Of a DNA stretch of 64,000 nucleotides, positions 52,245 through 64,000 are shown in pieces. Both the position numbers and the translations under genes were made by a program. Origin of the DNA: Blepharisma stoltei (lineage: Eukaryota > Ciliophora > Heterotrichea > Heterotrichida > Blepharismidae); the NCBI GenBank assembly GCA_914767885.1, contig CAJZBQ010000005.1, forward strand, positions 620,001-684,000, read 5' to 3'. The notes beneath the pieces were generated by a model. That model searched no databases and was not told where the DNA came from. It saw only the letters and a list, made by a program, of their open reading frames with translations. Positions within the stretch are counted from its first letter, which is position 1; each line of letters opens with the position of its first letter.

Positions 52245-55200
52245 ATGATCAATGACAATAATGAAGACAGCTTACATCTGGAAAAATCTATGGAAATCCG
52301 CGCAATCCACTTATTATACAACCAAAACACAGAACATTTATCCCATAGCAATTCTATAATAACAGCCCACTACTCTTCCTGAAACTTTGTGCCAAAAAAT
52401 ATTTTTGAACAATTCCACCAGTTATGATACGTTTGGTTTTTGTTTATTTTGATTCTTGAATTATCTTATTATGGACGCATAGAGAATTCTCTTTTAGTTT
52501 TGCTTCCATTTTGCATTTTACTCATATTAAGGCTCTTGTCAGACGGATACTTCGATATAAGGAGACATAAGTTTGATAATGAGCTGAATAATCGAGAATA
52601 CAAAATATTAACGATAGATGACACAATAAATAAGAAAAGTAGAGAAATATCTGTGGGAGATCTAGTGCTACTAAAAAGAAATGATATAGCTCCTGCAGAT
52701 TTAATAGTGCTCTGTACCAGCAATTATAAACAAAAATTCCATGTAGATATGACTGATATAACTGGAGAAGCGCAATTTGAAGTTAAAAAACCTGTAAAAG
52801 AAACCCGATATGCGTCTAATTCAAATGATATTTTTGAGACAGTTAATGAGCTGTCTAAATGCTCAGCAACAATAAAGGTGCCTGAGGATTCTAGCTGTGA
52901 TTTTTGAGGATCAATTAAACTGAAAACAAACCCAAAGTCAGTGGAATTGAGGGAAATAAACTATATAAGAAGCGGATCCAAAATTTTAGGGATTGCATGA
53001 ATTTATGGACTAGTTATATACACAAACGGCGAGTTAAAGCAGAATCAGCAGTCTTCATACTCCTTATCTTTATTTGAAAAAAGTATCAATAAAGCGATTT
53101 TTTATATGATGATTTTGTCATTTTTATTAGTGTTCTTAAGCAGCATGATCTGCATTTATGGGGTTGGGATATATTTTGGTGATAATTCTCAAGGCTTTAC
53201 GATTAACGCTATTATTCTTTTCCATGGGCTTGTGCCTCCTGTTCTCTTGATCTGCATCAAAATAATTCAAATTAGTTTTATCATCAAAGTTTCAAAAAAT
53301 AATCCCGGAATCCTGTTCAATAGTTTAGATTTTTGTGAGGAATTAGGACAAATTGAGTATATTTTAACTGATAAGACAGGAACACTTACTACTAATGATG
53401 TACATATATCGATTTTTGTATTAGATGGATTAGGATTATTAAAGTCAGGCGCTAGCCATATTGGTCACTAAAGACCTCCCGTACGGGAGGTTCTACGCTT
53501 TTCGACTCCAGCCCAGAGGGTCTATCCCTCTTGAGAGTACCCTTCCGGTACCTTCTGTCTCCTCCTTGCCTTGAGGCTTCAGTCTTGAGTGGGCGGCTTA
53601 TGGATTTCTGCTGCCCTGCTACGGGTGATTGGAGTAGCTTGATTCCAAGGATCACCTTGGAGTCTATTGGGTGTCAAAGTGCCTTCCTTCGACAGCTAAA
53701 GGAAAAAGACTGTTTCCCTGTGGTCTGGGCCGAAAACCCCAGTTTCTCGGTAGAGGAATGCCCATGGGTCCTCGGATCCAAAGTACGCTGTTGAGCACCT
53801 CCATTTTCAACTACAGGAAATCAGCCGAACCTACCCAGATACACACCTCTTGAGCCTGCACTTGATCTCTGCTCGGATTCCGTCTCAGTTCGCCGTGGCC
53901 ATAAGATCTGGACTGCTGCGCCAAGAGGGCAGATTGGCACGCATCACCATTTTAATGTATATTTTTGTATTAGATGGAGTTACTTATTTAAGGGACTCTC
54001 CCAGTTCTAAAAAAAATAACGATGCGAACAAATCTTTATTAGATATTTCCAATTTCAGTGCGTTTATTGACTTAAAAGACGAGCTTCAGAGATCAAAAAA
54101 AGATGAATTTTCGTTACCTTACTATTTTGTTATGTGCATGGCTATCTGCAATCAATCAAACACAACGGAAGAAATGGACTGCAATGTTTTGTCAATAGAA
54201 GATGAAGCCATGATAGAAGCAAGTGAGGACTTAGGACTCAGCATAAATTCCAGAGAAAATAAAATAATCAATTTAAGCTGCTTTGAAACAGAAATTTCTC
54301 TAAATGTTATTAACTCGAAAAGCTACTCCGAAAAAACACATAAATCCAGGATGATTGTTAAGGATTCTTTTAAAAATGAAATTATTTTGTATGTGAAAGG
54401 AACGAAAAATGAAATGTTGAAGTCACTTGTACTGGCTCCAAATCTTAGACACTACTTAGAAAATAACGCTTATGAAAGCAAGCTGAATGGAAAAAAGCTA
54501 TTCTATTTAGGATATAAAATTCTAAATGAAGAAGAAGTTGAAGAATTTGACTATAAATACAGAATTGCCAAATTATCACCATTAAATAGCGAAGGAAAAA
54601 TCGAAGATACCTTTCTTAATTTAGAAGCTGATTTAAATTTTTTAGGAATAATTGGACTTGAAGACAAAGTCTATGAAGATACGAAAGAAACTGTTTCTAT
54701 TCTCTCTAGCGCTGGAATAAAATTTTGGATGCTAAGTGGAGATTCTGAAGAAAATTCGATTTGCGCAGGCATTTCTGCTAAATTAATTGATCAAGATGCT
54801 AAAATCGTAAAACTTTCAGAAATTACTTCAGAGCTTGACTGCATGCTTGAAATGATTAACCAAATAAAATCAACTTTTATCAACCTAGACATTTCAGTCA
54901 AAGACAAAAGTATCGACATTAACCAAGTCTATCATAACTTAGAAGAAAGCCTAGTAAGTATCTCATCTGATGAAGACTCCAAACATAATAGCAGCAATTC
55001 CACTGCGAAAAGCGAAATAAAAACCCATCGCTTGCATAGAGTCCCAAGAATTGTGTCCCAACTCGCTAAATCCCAAATAAAAATTCCTTCATTCAAGCCT
55101 TCTATCCATGAGCTTATAGATTTTACACTCTCTGTAGATAGAAGCGCGTTAAATTTTGCCTTAAGTTCTGAAGAAAATCGGAAGTATTTCGCCATTCTAT

Positions 55201-58200
55201 TGGCTGCTGCTAAAAGTGTATGCTTTTACTCTCTTTTACCTGAAGATAAGACAAAAATCGCGAAATTTTTAAGAAATAATTTTTCTTACAACCCCACATT
55301 TCTTGCTATAGGAGAAGGGAAAAGCGATTTCGGAATGATTCAAGAAGCCCACATAGGGGTTGGGATGGCTAATTCTTCTATAGCCTATGCAGGGCTTTTA
55401 TCAATATCTCGATTTTCTCAACTCAAGGAATTGCTGCTATTTCAAGGGCATTGGAATTATATAAGGATGTCCAATATGGTGCTTATAACCTTTTACAACA
55501 ATTTTTTATTGATATTTATAATGTTTTTCCATTGTGTTGTAGGAAGATCATATGGCTATAAGCTATTTGGAGATGAAATGATTGCAATTTTCCTTGTAGT
55601 CTTTATTTTGCTGCCAAAGTTGGTTGTTGGGATTTTTGATGAGGACTTAGATAGAGAACAATTGACGAAATATCCTCAAGTTTATAGTATTTATATGAAA
55701 AATACGCTACTATCATTATGGCAAATTTTATATCTCCTTATTATTTCCTTTATTCAAGCAGGGATCATCTATATCCCTATTTTATATTTTACTATCATTG
55801 ATGAAAATGGTACAACAATCAGCTTAGCAATGATTGAATGGCTAATTTATTTTTCAATCACAGGGGCATCTTTATTATTTATCCTTAATGAAACTCAAAC
55901 TTATAATCGATGAACAATCAGTTCTCACTTGATTTCTATTGGATCCTTAATACTCTATTCTACTCTAACCTCTTATTTCAGCAATAATGATATCTCAGGA
56001 GCTCTAGAAATGGCTAAAAGTTCTTACTTGTTTTTCCTCTATATTTTACTGACCTTAAGTTTATGCTTTTTGGTTATTTACACATGAAAGATCAGCGTAG
56101 TTTTATTTCTTCCAACTCTAGTAGATTTTATCAAAGCTATGAAAGATTTTCAGTTATCTGTAAAAGTTAGATCGAAATTTGAAATTTTCCAGAAAAATTT
56201 AGAAGCGATTTATAAAAAAACAAAAAGCATTAGCATGTTAAGCGATTCTTTTGATTTAAATAAGCTTACTATGAAATTCATATCAGAAATGAGAGAAGCA
56301 CAATATGTGGATGAAAATAGAGGAAGCCATACAAAAAATTATAAGCTTTTAATACTCCTGCTGGATACTTTAATAGTGATCTTTTTAATTGATTCTTATT
56401 TTGAAGTGAGCGATAAGCATAGCTATTTGACTTTTATGCTCATAAATATTTCAGTCTATGTTTTTCTGACAATTATTACTTTTACAAGATATTTTCATAG
56501 TCATCAAAAAATTATAATTATTTCGCTGCCCGTTTATTGCATGGCGTTATTAGCACTAGCAGGATTTATTTATAATGTGACTGATAATATAGTGTTTTTT
56601 AGCTGACCACCGCTCTTTATTATCGGCACCAGCATTTTTTGAATTGAAATGGTTTCCATTTCTGCTTTAGTGACTCCTGTATATATCACCTTAGAAATAT
56701 TTTATTTGGCAAAAAATGTCCCTTATCATAAAGGCTTGATTTTATCTCTGCAGTTTTCTGTACTCTTCATATCATTGACACTTTTTGCTGCTTTCATAGC
56801 ATACTTTTCAGAAAGATCAAACAGAAGGCGATATATGCTGATGAAAAAGGTCGAAATTGAAGTTGAGAAATCCCAGCATGTTCTAAATGTCGTCTTGCCT
56901 GCATTCGTGAGAAAAAGAGTGAGAGATGGATGCCGGTATATTGCAGAAGACCAAGGCATGGTAACTGTGATATTTTGTGAAGTTTGCGATTTTGAAGAAA
57001 TAATTTCTACGTATCCAATAACTGAAATCTCATATTTTATAGATGACATTTATAAAAAATTTGACGTTGTATGTGAATCGACTGGAGTCACAAAGATCGA
57101 AACCGTTGGTAAAGTTTATATGGCTTGTGCAGGATTGAATGACAGTGAACAAGAAATTTGTGCATCAATGAGAGCAATCTCTCATACAAGGAGGGCAATA
57201 GAAATGGGCTTAGGAGTTATAAGTGCTGCTAAAAAAATAAGATTACGTAAAGGAAAAGGTTTACAAGTCAAAGTTGGCATCCACACAGGAACTGTTGTAG
57301 CTGGTGTAGTTGGATTTCATAAACCTCAATTTTCACTTGTTGGGGACACTGTAAATACTGCAAGTCGAATGGCATCCACTATCCTAAAGCCAGACAAAAT
57401 CCAAATTTCTGAAGAAACTTACCGCTATCTTACAGACAAAAGCAGCTTGAAATTCAAAACCCAGACAATCCAGGTCAAAGGAAAAGGCTTCATGAAAACC
57501 CACTATGTAAAGCCCAGCGCATTTGAAGAAGTCATAATTAACCACCATCCTCCTAATTATCATTTTTCAATGCCAGAATTAGGAGGAAAAAATTCACCTA
57601 AAAAAACTAATGAAGCTCCTCACACTGGGATATCAGCTATGAAAAGACAGTCAGTGGTATTTTCTGAGCTGGACTTAGAAGACCCTACAGAGCTCTTTGA
57701 GAGAAAAGAATCAAGCGTTATTGAGCCAGTAAGGCTACTATCATGAAGGTTTTTTGAAAATGAAAAAGAAAAAGCACTTAGAATGCAGATGACAGAGAGT
57801 AGCTATCCAATCTTGGCAGGAGGAATCTTGATTATTGTTGTGTGCAATGCATTATTGGCATTGTTTAGTTTATTTTATGCAATATTTGATATAGATGAAG
57901 AAGATTTCTATCTTGATACTATTTTTTATTTAGTTCAGTGTCTTACTTTCTCTGGAATATTAGTTTTTCTAAAAAGAAATTATAAAAAATACCTATTTGC
58001 ATGGCTTTTACAGCTTTTTTATTTAATAGCTATTGTATGGAATGTACTTTTAAATATTAGGTCAAAAAATATTTATGATGAAATTGTTTGTGAAGCGTAT
58101 GCCCTTTTTATGATTCTCGCTATGAATCAATGCTCCTGCAGCTTTTTTAAGAACACTTTTCTTGCAACAATCCTAGTATCAATTCTTCACATAATCACTT

Positions 58201-58982
58201 TAATTGTAATTGACTACAATTACCTCCGCCACCACATCCCATTTACAGTATTTTTCGTAGCTGTTTCACTGTGTACATCTTACCATAGAGAAGACGATTT
58301 ACGGACCTCTTTCGCATTAGAACAATATGCCAGTAAAGAGCTGAAGAAGACTGAAAACCTGCTTACACAGATGATGCCACCTCACGTGTATCGCAATTTA
58401 AAAGAAGAAGTGGCTAATACTGACACCATAATGGACGTCACTATTTTATATGCAGATATTGCTGGGTTTACGGCTTGGTCTTCTGATCATAATGCTAGTG
58501 AGGTAATTGGCATGCTTTCTGAGGTTTATACAAGATTTGACAAAAAATGTGTAGAAAATAATGTATATAAGGTCCATACAATTGGAGATTGTTATGTAGC
58601 AATAGGATTTGTGGGGAATGATAATAGAGATTCTGAAAGAGAATGCTTAAATATAATAAAATTTGCACAATCATTAAATACGATTATTGATGATGTGAAC
58701 AAAGAATTATTTTTAAATTTATCAATGAGGATTGGAGTCCACACGGGAAATATTATTGGAGGGATTGCTGGGACTAATATAGTTAGATATGATATATATG
58801 GAGATGATGTAGTTATCGCGAATAAAATGGAAAGTTATGGAGTTCCTGGTTGGATAAACGTTAGTGAAACAACAAAAAATTTAATAGAAAGCTATAAGCC
58901 AGGGATGTTTAAGTTTGAACCTCGTGAAGAGGTCGAAATTGATGCAATAAAACGATCAGTTAAGCCGTTTCTTATAGTTTAG
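52245..58982 (+). CDS. P4-type ATPase / guanylyl cyclase fusion protein, copy 1
   Basis: A 2062-aa protein after removing the insert 53419-53967 (549 bp) and reading about a dozen TGA as Trp. The flippase-like half starts WNFVPKNIFEQFHQ, then has TM helices, the A-domain motif DITGEAQ, phospho-Asp376 in ILTDKTGTLT, and FWMLSGDSEENS. The hinge reads AIGEGKSDFGMIQ where functional P4-ATPases have GDGAND. The second half has two cyclase domains. C1 (VIFCEVCDF, KIETVGKVYM, FSLVGDTVNTASRM) supplies the guanine-type Glu; C2 (YADIAGFTAW, TIGDCYVA) supplies the metal Asp pair. This is the inverted arrangement known from Paramecium, Tetrahymena and Plasmodium. It likely makes cGMP. Confidence 0.93.
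53419..53967 (+). mobile_element. Retroposon-like insert with 18-bp target duplication in the P4-ATPase P-domain
   Basis: ATTTTTGTATTAGATGGA at 53412-53429 and 53961-53978. The body begins TTAGGATTATTAAAGTCAGG and ends CATCACCATTTTAATG. Removal restores ..ISIFVLDGVTYLRDSP.., which aligns with the uninterrupted paralogue (..PICIMDGETYIRDKP..). The paralogue thus proves the insert is extra. Confidence 0.92.
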
Positions 58983-59261
58983 AGTTTGGGAATTTTTACT
59001 TTAAATATTGGAGAAATCAATGTAAATTTATATCGATAAATTTTTAAGAGTATTTTAAAATAAATGGTATGAAATTAGTATTGATCCTTAGAAAATCTAA
59101 CCTTGATGGATTAATGACTTATAGAAAATTCAAAAGTCTCTCAGTTTTAAAACTTTTTACTGCATAATTTTATCATATGAGTCAGAACAGTTTCATTTTA
59201 ATTTTATTAAATATAAACTGTGCGTCAGCTTTAATTAAAAATCTTAAATGATATTATAAAT

Positions 59262-62200
59262 ATGCCTAACCCAAACAGCAATACAAGGGATAAGCCAAAA
59301 GAATTTAGAACAATCCACTTGCTAAATTGCAATTTTTCTACACATTGATCGCGCAATAATGAAATAACAACTGCTCGCTATAATTTTTGAAATTTCATAC
59401 CGAAAAATGTTTTTGAGCAATTTCATCAACTTTGGTACTCATGGTTTTTGGTTGTAATGATTATTGACCTATCTTATTCGCATTCTTTAGAAAGCTCTCT
59501 CACAGATGTACTTCCATTTTGCATAATCCTTCTAATCCGAATTATTGCAGATGGAATTCATGACTTAAGAAGACACAAATTCGACAATGAAATAAACAAC
59601 AGAGAATATCAAGTATTGACAAATGACGGTGATATAATTAAACTAAACAAGCATATATGTGTGGGCGATGTTATAATTCTGCACAAGGACCAAAAAGCTC
59701 CGGCTGATATGATTGCCATATGTACATGGGAAAACAAAACAAAATTCTATGTAGACGTCACTGATATAATAGGCGAAGTCCAATATGATATCAAAAAGCC
59801 TGTAAAAGAAACAAAAATCGTGATAAAATCCCAGGATTTGAATGAAAATATTACGGAATTAAATAAATTGAACGTTGTAATTAAAGTTCCGGAAAGTCCA
59901 AGCTTTAAATTTTGGGGCTCAATAAGACTGAAAACTAGCCCCAAGCCGAATTCACTTAATGAAATTAATTATATTAAAAGTGGCTCAAAATTGTTGGAGA
60001 TAGACTGGATTATTGGAGTTGTAGTGTACACAAATAGAGAAATTAAAAAATTCAAAAGAAGATATGCGCATTTATCTCTTTTAGAAAAAAAAATCAACAA
60101 GATTGTCTTCTATATCTTGATTCTTACGATTTTACTTACATTTATAGCAGTGATGGTAAATATTTTTGATTTTGGCTTGAAGTATAGTGATAATACTTGA
60201 AGCTTGCTAATGAACACAATCTTATTATTTCGTAGGCTAACTCCTCCATCCTTGCTGATCTCTATGAAACTTATCCAATTTTTCTTCACACATGGCGTCT
60301 CTAAGAACAATCCAGGAATTAAATTTAACTCATTAAAAGTCAGTGAAGAATTAGGCCAGGTTGAGTATATTCTTACAGATAAAACAGGCACATTAACCTC
60401 AAATGAAGTCGAGCTTCCAATATGTATTATGGATGGGGAAACTTATATTAGGGATAAACCAATGCTTGATACCGAGCCTACTCCTCACTTAGAGACTGAA
60501 AGAGAAATGATGGCTGATACATATAATTACAAAAGTTTTTTCGACCTTAGAAGTGAGCTCTTATCATATAAAGATGAATACCCACTTGCTTATTATTTTG
60601 TTATGTGTATGGGCGTCTGCCACCAATCGTGAACAACTGGGCAGATGTGCTGCAATACCTGATCAATGGAAGATAAAACTATGATTGACACAAGTAGCAG
60701 CTTAGGATTAGAAATAATTGGAGCAACAAAAGAAAAAGCGACTTTAACGCTTTTTAACCAAGAAATTATGCTTGATATCATTACCTTAAAAGGATACTCC
60801 GAAAAAATGCAAAAATCTAGGATTATTGTGAAAGATAACTTTAAAGGTGAAACCATCTTGTATGTCAAAGGCACAAAAGCAGAAATGCTACGATCGTTTA
60901 ATGTGTCAGCTAAATTTAAACATTATATAGAGAGCAATGGGTATGAGTCTCAGCTATCTGGGAAAAAGACAGTTTTTCTTGGATATCGAATATTAAGTGA
61001 TCCTGAGCTTGAAGAGTTTAAATATGAATACAACATAGCTAAAATTTCTCCAGTCAATAGTGAGGGGAAAATTGAAGATATATTTTTCAATTTAGAAAAT
61101 GGGCTAATTTTCTTAGGAATCTTAGGTCTTGAAGACAAAGTTCTTGAAGAAACAAAAGAAACAGTTACAGCGCTCACAAATGCAGGAATAAAAATTTGGA
61201 TGGTCAGTGGCGATAGTGAGGACAATTCTTTTTGTGCAGGAGTTGCTGCAAAGATTTTTGACCCTGATTCAAAAATAGTCCGATTATCTGATTTCTCTAC
61301 AGAATTAGACTGCAAATTAGAAATGATCACCCAAATCAGGAAAAACTTTTTGACTTCCCAAACAGAAGAGCATATGCACTTGAAGACTGATCATTGCCAA
61401 GTTTCTCCTGAAGATAGTTTTGCAAGTCTATCATATGATAAATATGATAAACTGAACTCTAAAAGAAGCACCCACCTAACTCAGATGTCAACACTTCCAA
61501 GTGAAAGGAAGCATCGAGTGCCGATTGTAGCTCAAATCGCCCCAGAAAACCTAGAAACCCCTATTTTTAGTCTCCCTATATATGACATTACAAATTTTAC
61601 ACTGTGCATAGATAGAAGTGGATTAGAATTTGGCTTAAGATCTGAAGAAAACAGAAAATATTTTGCGGCTTTATTGTGTGCAGCACAAAGTGTGTGTTTT
61701 TACTCGTTTTTACCAAGTGACAAAGCAAAAATCGCAAAATTTTTGAGGCTGAATTTTTCTTATAACCCGATTTTTTTGGCAATTGGGGACAGCCAATGTG
61801 ACGTTGGAATGATACAAAAAGCACACGTTGGAGTGGGGATAAAAGGAACAAGAACCGCATATTCTGGGCATATATCGATAGAAAATTTTGCCCTTCTAAA
61901 AGAATTACTGCTTTGCCATGGCCATTGGTTTTATATTCGAGCAGCAAAAATGGTGCTGATGATGTATTTCACAAATTTCCTGCTTGCTTGGGTTATGTTT
62001 TGGTATACAGTAACTGGGCATTCATCCTCCTATTTGCTTTTTGGAGAAGGCCTAATAGGCTGCTATCTTTTCGTGTTTACCTTAATTCCAAAAATTGCAG
62101 TAGGCATGTGGGACAAGGACTTAAATAAAGAGCAAATTTTTAAATATCCACAAGTATATTCCACCCTTCTCCAGAATACTTTGCTTTCCAGATGGCAGTT

Positions 62201-64000
62201 TTTATCTATTTTTGGCCTATCATTGATCAATTCTCTGGTTATTTTTCTACCAATTTATACAGTGGAAATAGTTAATGGTGATGGATTTACATTAAGTCTT
62301 TATGGTTTAGAATGGACAATATACATAGCAATGACTTCTACAACACTGGTGACAACTTTAATTGAAGCTTCTTCTTTCACCATATGAACCTTTATATCTC
62401 AATTCTTATCTATTGGATTTTTAGCTTTTGTGGTTAATCTATCTTCAATTAATGAAAACGATAGCAGATATGGGACAATAGATGAGCTTAATGAGTCAGT
62501 GCTCCTTACTTTGTATATTATTATGGGACAGCTTGGAATTTCTGCCATTTCGTATGGGATCAAAGCTTGGTCAATGTTATTTCTCCCAAGCCTTGCTGAT
62601 TATGTAAACGCAACCGAAAGCAATTTGATAGTAAAAGTAAAATCGAAAATTGAAACCTTCCAGAACAACCTTCAAGCGATCTATAAAAAAACAAAAAATT
62701 CCCGAGAAAACAGGTCAAGCTTTGGCATCAACGGAATTACTTTAAAATTTACTTCTATGAGCAGAGAAGCTCAGTATATGGATGAAATCAAGGCAAACAA
62801 CATAAAAGCTTACCGACTTATGATTGCATCTTTATATCTGCTACTTATTGATTTTCTGATTGATTCTTATTTTGAGGTGGATAATCCTCAAGACTATCTT
62901 CCATTTATGGTAAGCTCTGTAATTATCTATTTTATCTTAATAATAGTACTTTTTACTGAATATTTCCAGATTTATTTAAAATCCATTATTGTTTTTACAA
63001 GGCTTTTTAACATTATCACTATAATTATTGCAAAAGCTGTATACGGCGCTTTTGATCCTATAATATTTACCAACTGAGCTCCTTTATTTCTTATTGGGAT
63101 CAGTTTTTTATGGATCGAGATGGTATCTTCGACTATTCTTTCATCAATAATCATAACAATTCTTGTTTCCTATGAGTTTTTCGACAAATTAGATTATTCT
63201 GATGCTGTGGTTTGCTGCTTGGAATTTATCATTTTATATATTTCCCTTATTATAGTATCTTCCTTAATAGGCCACTCAATCGAGAACTGGAACAGAAAAC
63301 GCTATGTTTTGCTGAAAAAGGTAGAAATTGAGGTCGATAAATCATTGCAGGTTCTCAACGTGGTTTTGCCAGCTTTTGTAAGAAAAAGGGTGAAGGATGG
63401 CTGCAGGTATATCGCTGAAGATCAAGGGGTTGTGACAGTTTTGTTCTGTGAGATTTGTGATTTCGAACAGATTGTTTCTGACTACCCACATACAGAACTA
63501 TCGTATTTTATTGATGATATTTTTAAAAAATTTGATGCTGTATGTGAGTCGACAGGAATGACTAAAATTGAGACAGTTGGAAAAGTTTATATGGCCTGTG
63601 GAGGGTTAAATGACAGCGAGTTAGAAATTTCACCTGTATTTCGAGAAGTTTCACATTCAAGAAGAGCAATTGAAATGGGACTAGGTCTTATTAGCGCTGC
63701 CAAAAAGGTCAGACTAAGGAAAGAAAAGCAGCTGCAAGTTAAGATAGGAATCCACACAGGGCCTGTAGTCGCTGGTGTCGTAGGGTTTCATAAACCTCAA
63801 TTTTCTCTAGTAGGCGATACAGTAAATACCGCAAGCAGAATGGCCTCAACAATAACTGTACCTGACACAGTACAAATTTCAAAAGCTACATATAAGCACC
63901 TAGACGAACGAAATGGCCTACAATTCAGCAAGCAAACTGTAAAAGCCAAAGGCAAAGGAGATATGAAAACTTTTCATGTAAAGCTTGGAGAAGCAGTTAG
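59262..64000 (+). CDS. P4-type ATPase / guanylyl cyclase fusion protein, copy 2 (3' truncated by window)
   Basis: Tandem paralogue 279 bp downstream of copy 1, open to the window end (1579 codons seen) with no IES. It shows WNFIPKNVFEQFHQ, DIIGEVQ (T of TGE replaced by I), phospho-Asp373 in ILTDKTGTLT, SGDSEDNS, AIGDSQCDVGMIQ (GDGxND degenerate) and KYPQVYSTLLQNTLLSRWQF. The first cyclase domain follows (LFCEICDFEQI, KIETVGKVYMACGG, FSLVGDTVNTASRM). The second cyclase domain lies beyond the window. Trp codons include many TGA. Confidence 0.92.

Noticed and set aside
1-64000. CRISPR arrays, bacterial operons, ribosome binding sites or Rho-independent terminators
   Set aside because: The gene content, introns and genetic code are eukaryotic (ciliate). 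The repeats are dispersed and flanked by target duplications, not regularly spaced arrays.
1-64000. Telomere repeats marking a somatic minichromosome end
   Set aside because: No tandem telomere-like repeat was seen at either edge or inside the window; the short ATTAAG repeats at 41795 belong to a retroposon-like insert.

Overview
The window reads as germline (micronuclear) DNA of a heterotrich ciliate close to Blepharisma. Three independent lines of sequence evidence support this. (1) In-frame TGA falls at conserved Trp positions in most genes, while TAA and TAG end them, so UGA = Trp. (2) The introns are 15-16 nt GT..AG introns, seven of which can be read exactly. (3) Many genes are interrupted by AT-rich or repeat-like segments flanked by TA (often TAA) direct repeats, and removing them restores the reading frame. 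These behave as internal eliminated sequences (IESs). From memory, Blepharisma has UGA=Trp, 15-16 nt introns, TA-bounded IESs and MITE-like IES families; no database was searched.

Layout. 1-8 kb: MCM helicase tail, PIN4-type parvulin, RPL26, a coiled-coil protein, a coilin homologue, a four-TM protein split by two insertions, and an unknown gene. 8-18 kb: a CaaX protein, nucleoside hydrolase, NT-C2 protein, ATP synthase delta subunit, CCCH protein, a secreted Cys-rich protein and a hybrid histidine kinase. 18-32.7 kb: a UBA-like/coiled-coil protein, exportin-T, a SAXO-like protein, a small 2-TM protein, V-ATPase subunit B, two small N-myristoylation-motif proteins, a coiled-coil protein and a catalytically altered PiggyBac homologue. 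32.8-40.6 kb (minus): TSR2, a TBC1D20-like GAP and a WDR90/POC16 homologue. 41-51.4 kb: a cluster of five C2-domain genes, heavily invaded by retroposon-like inserts and a Mutator-like element. 52-64 kb: two tandem P4-ATPase/guanylyl-cyclase fusion genes, the second cut by the window end.

IES classes seen: (a) a MITE family of about 230-400 bp with C-run + CCGTGAGCGAACAAAA termini and a 3-bp TAA duplication; (b) very short TA-bounded IESs of about 74-113 bp; (c) TIR/palindromic IESs of about 170-440 bp; (d) GC-richer retroposon-like inserts of about 430-1100 bp with 10-18 bp target duplications, many ending in CCATTTT; (e) a 2.35-kb Mutator-like element with about 320-bp TIRs and a 9-bp duplication. 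Coordinates given for split genes run from first to last base; the IES positions to remove are listed separately. Genes are tightly packed (often 10-60 bp apart) and lie in both orientations without operon logic. Functional themes are the cilium/centriole (SAXO, WDR90), membrane signalling (C2 proteins, cyclase fusion, histidine kinase) and housekeeping.
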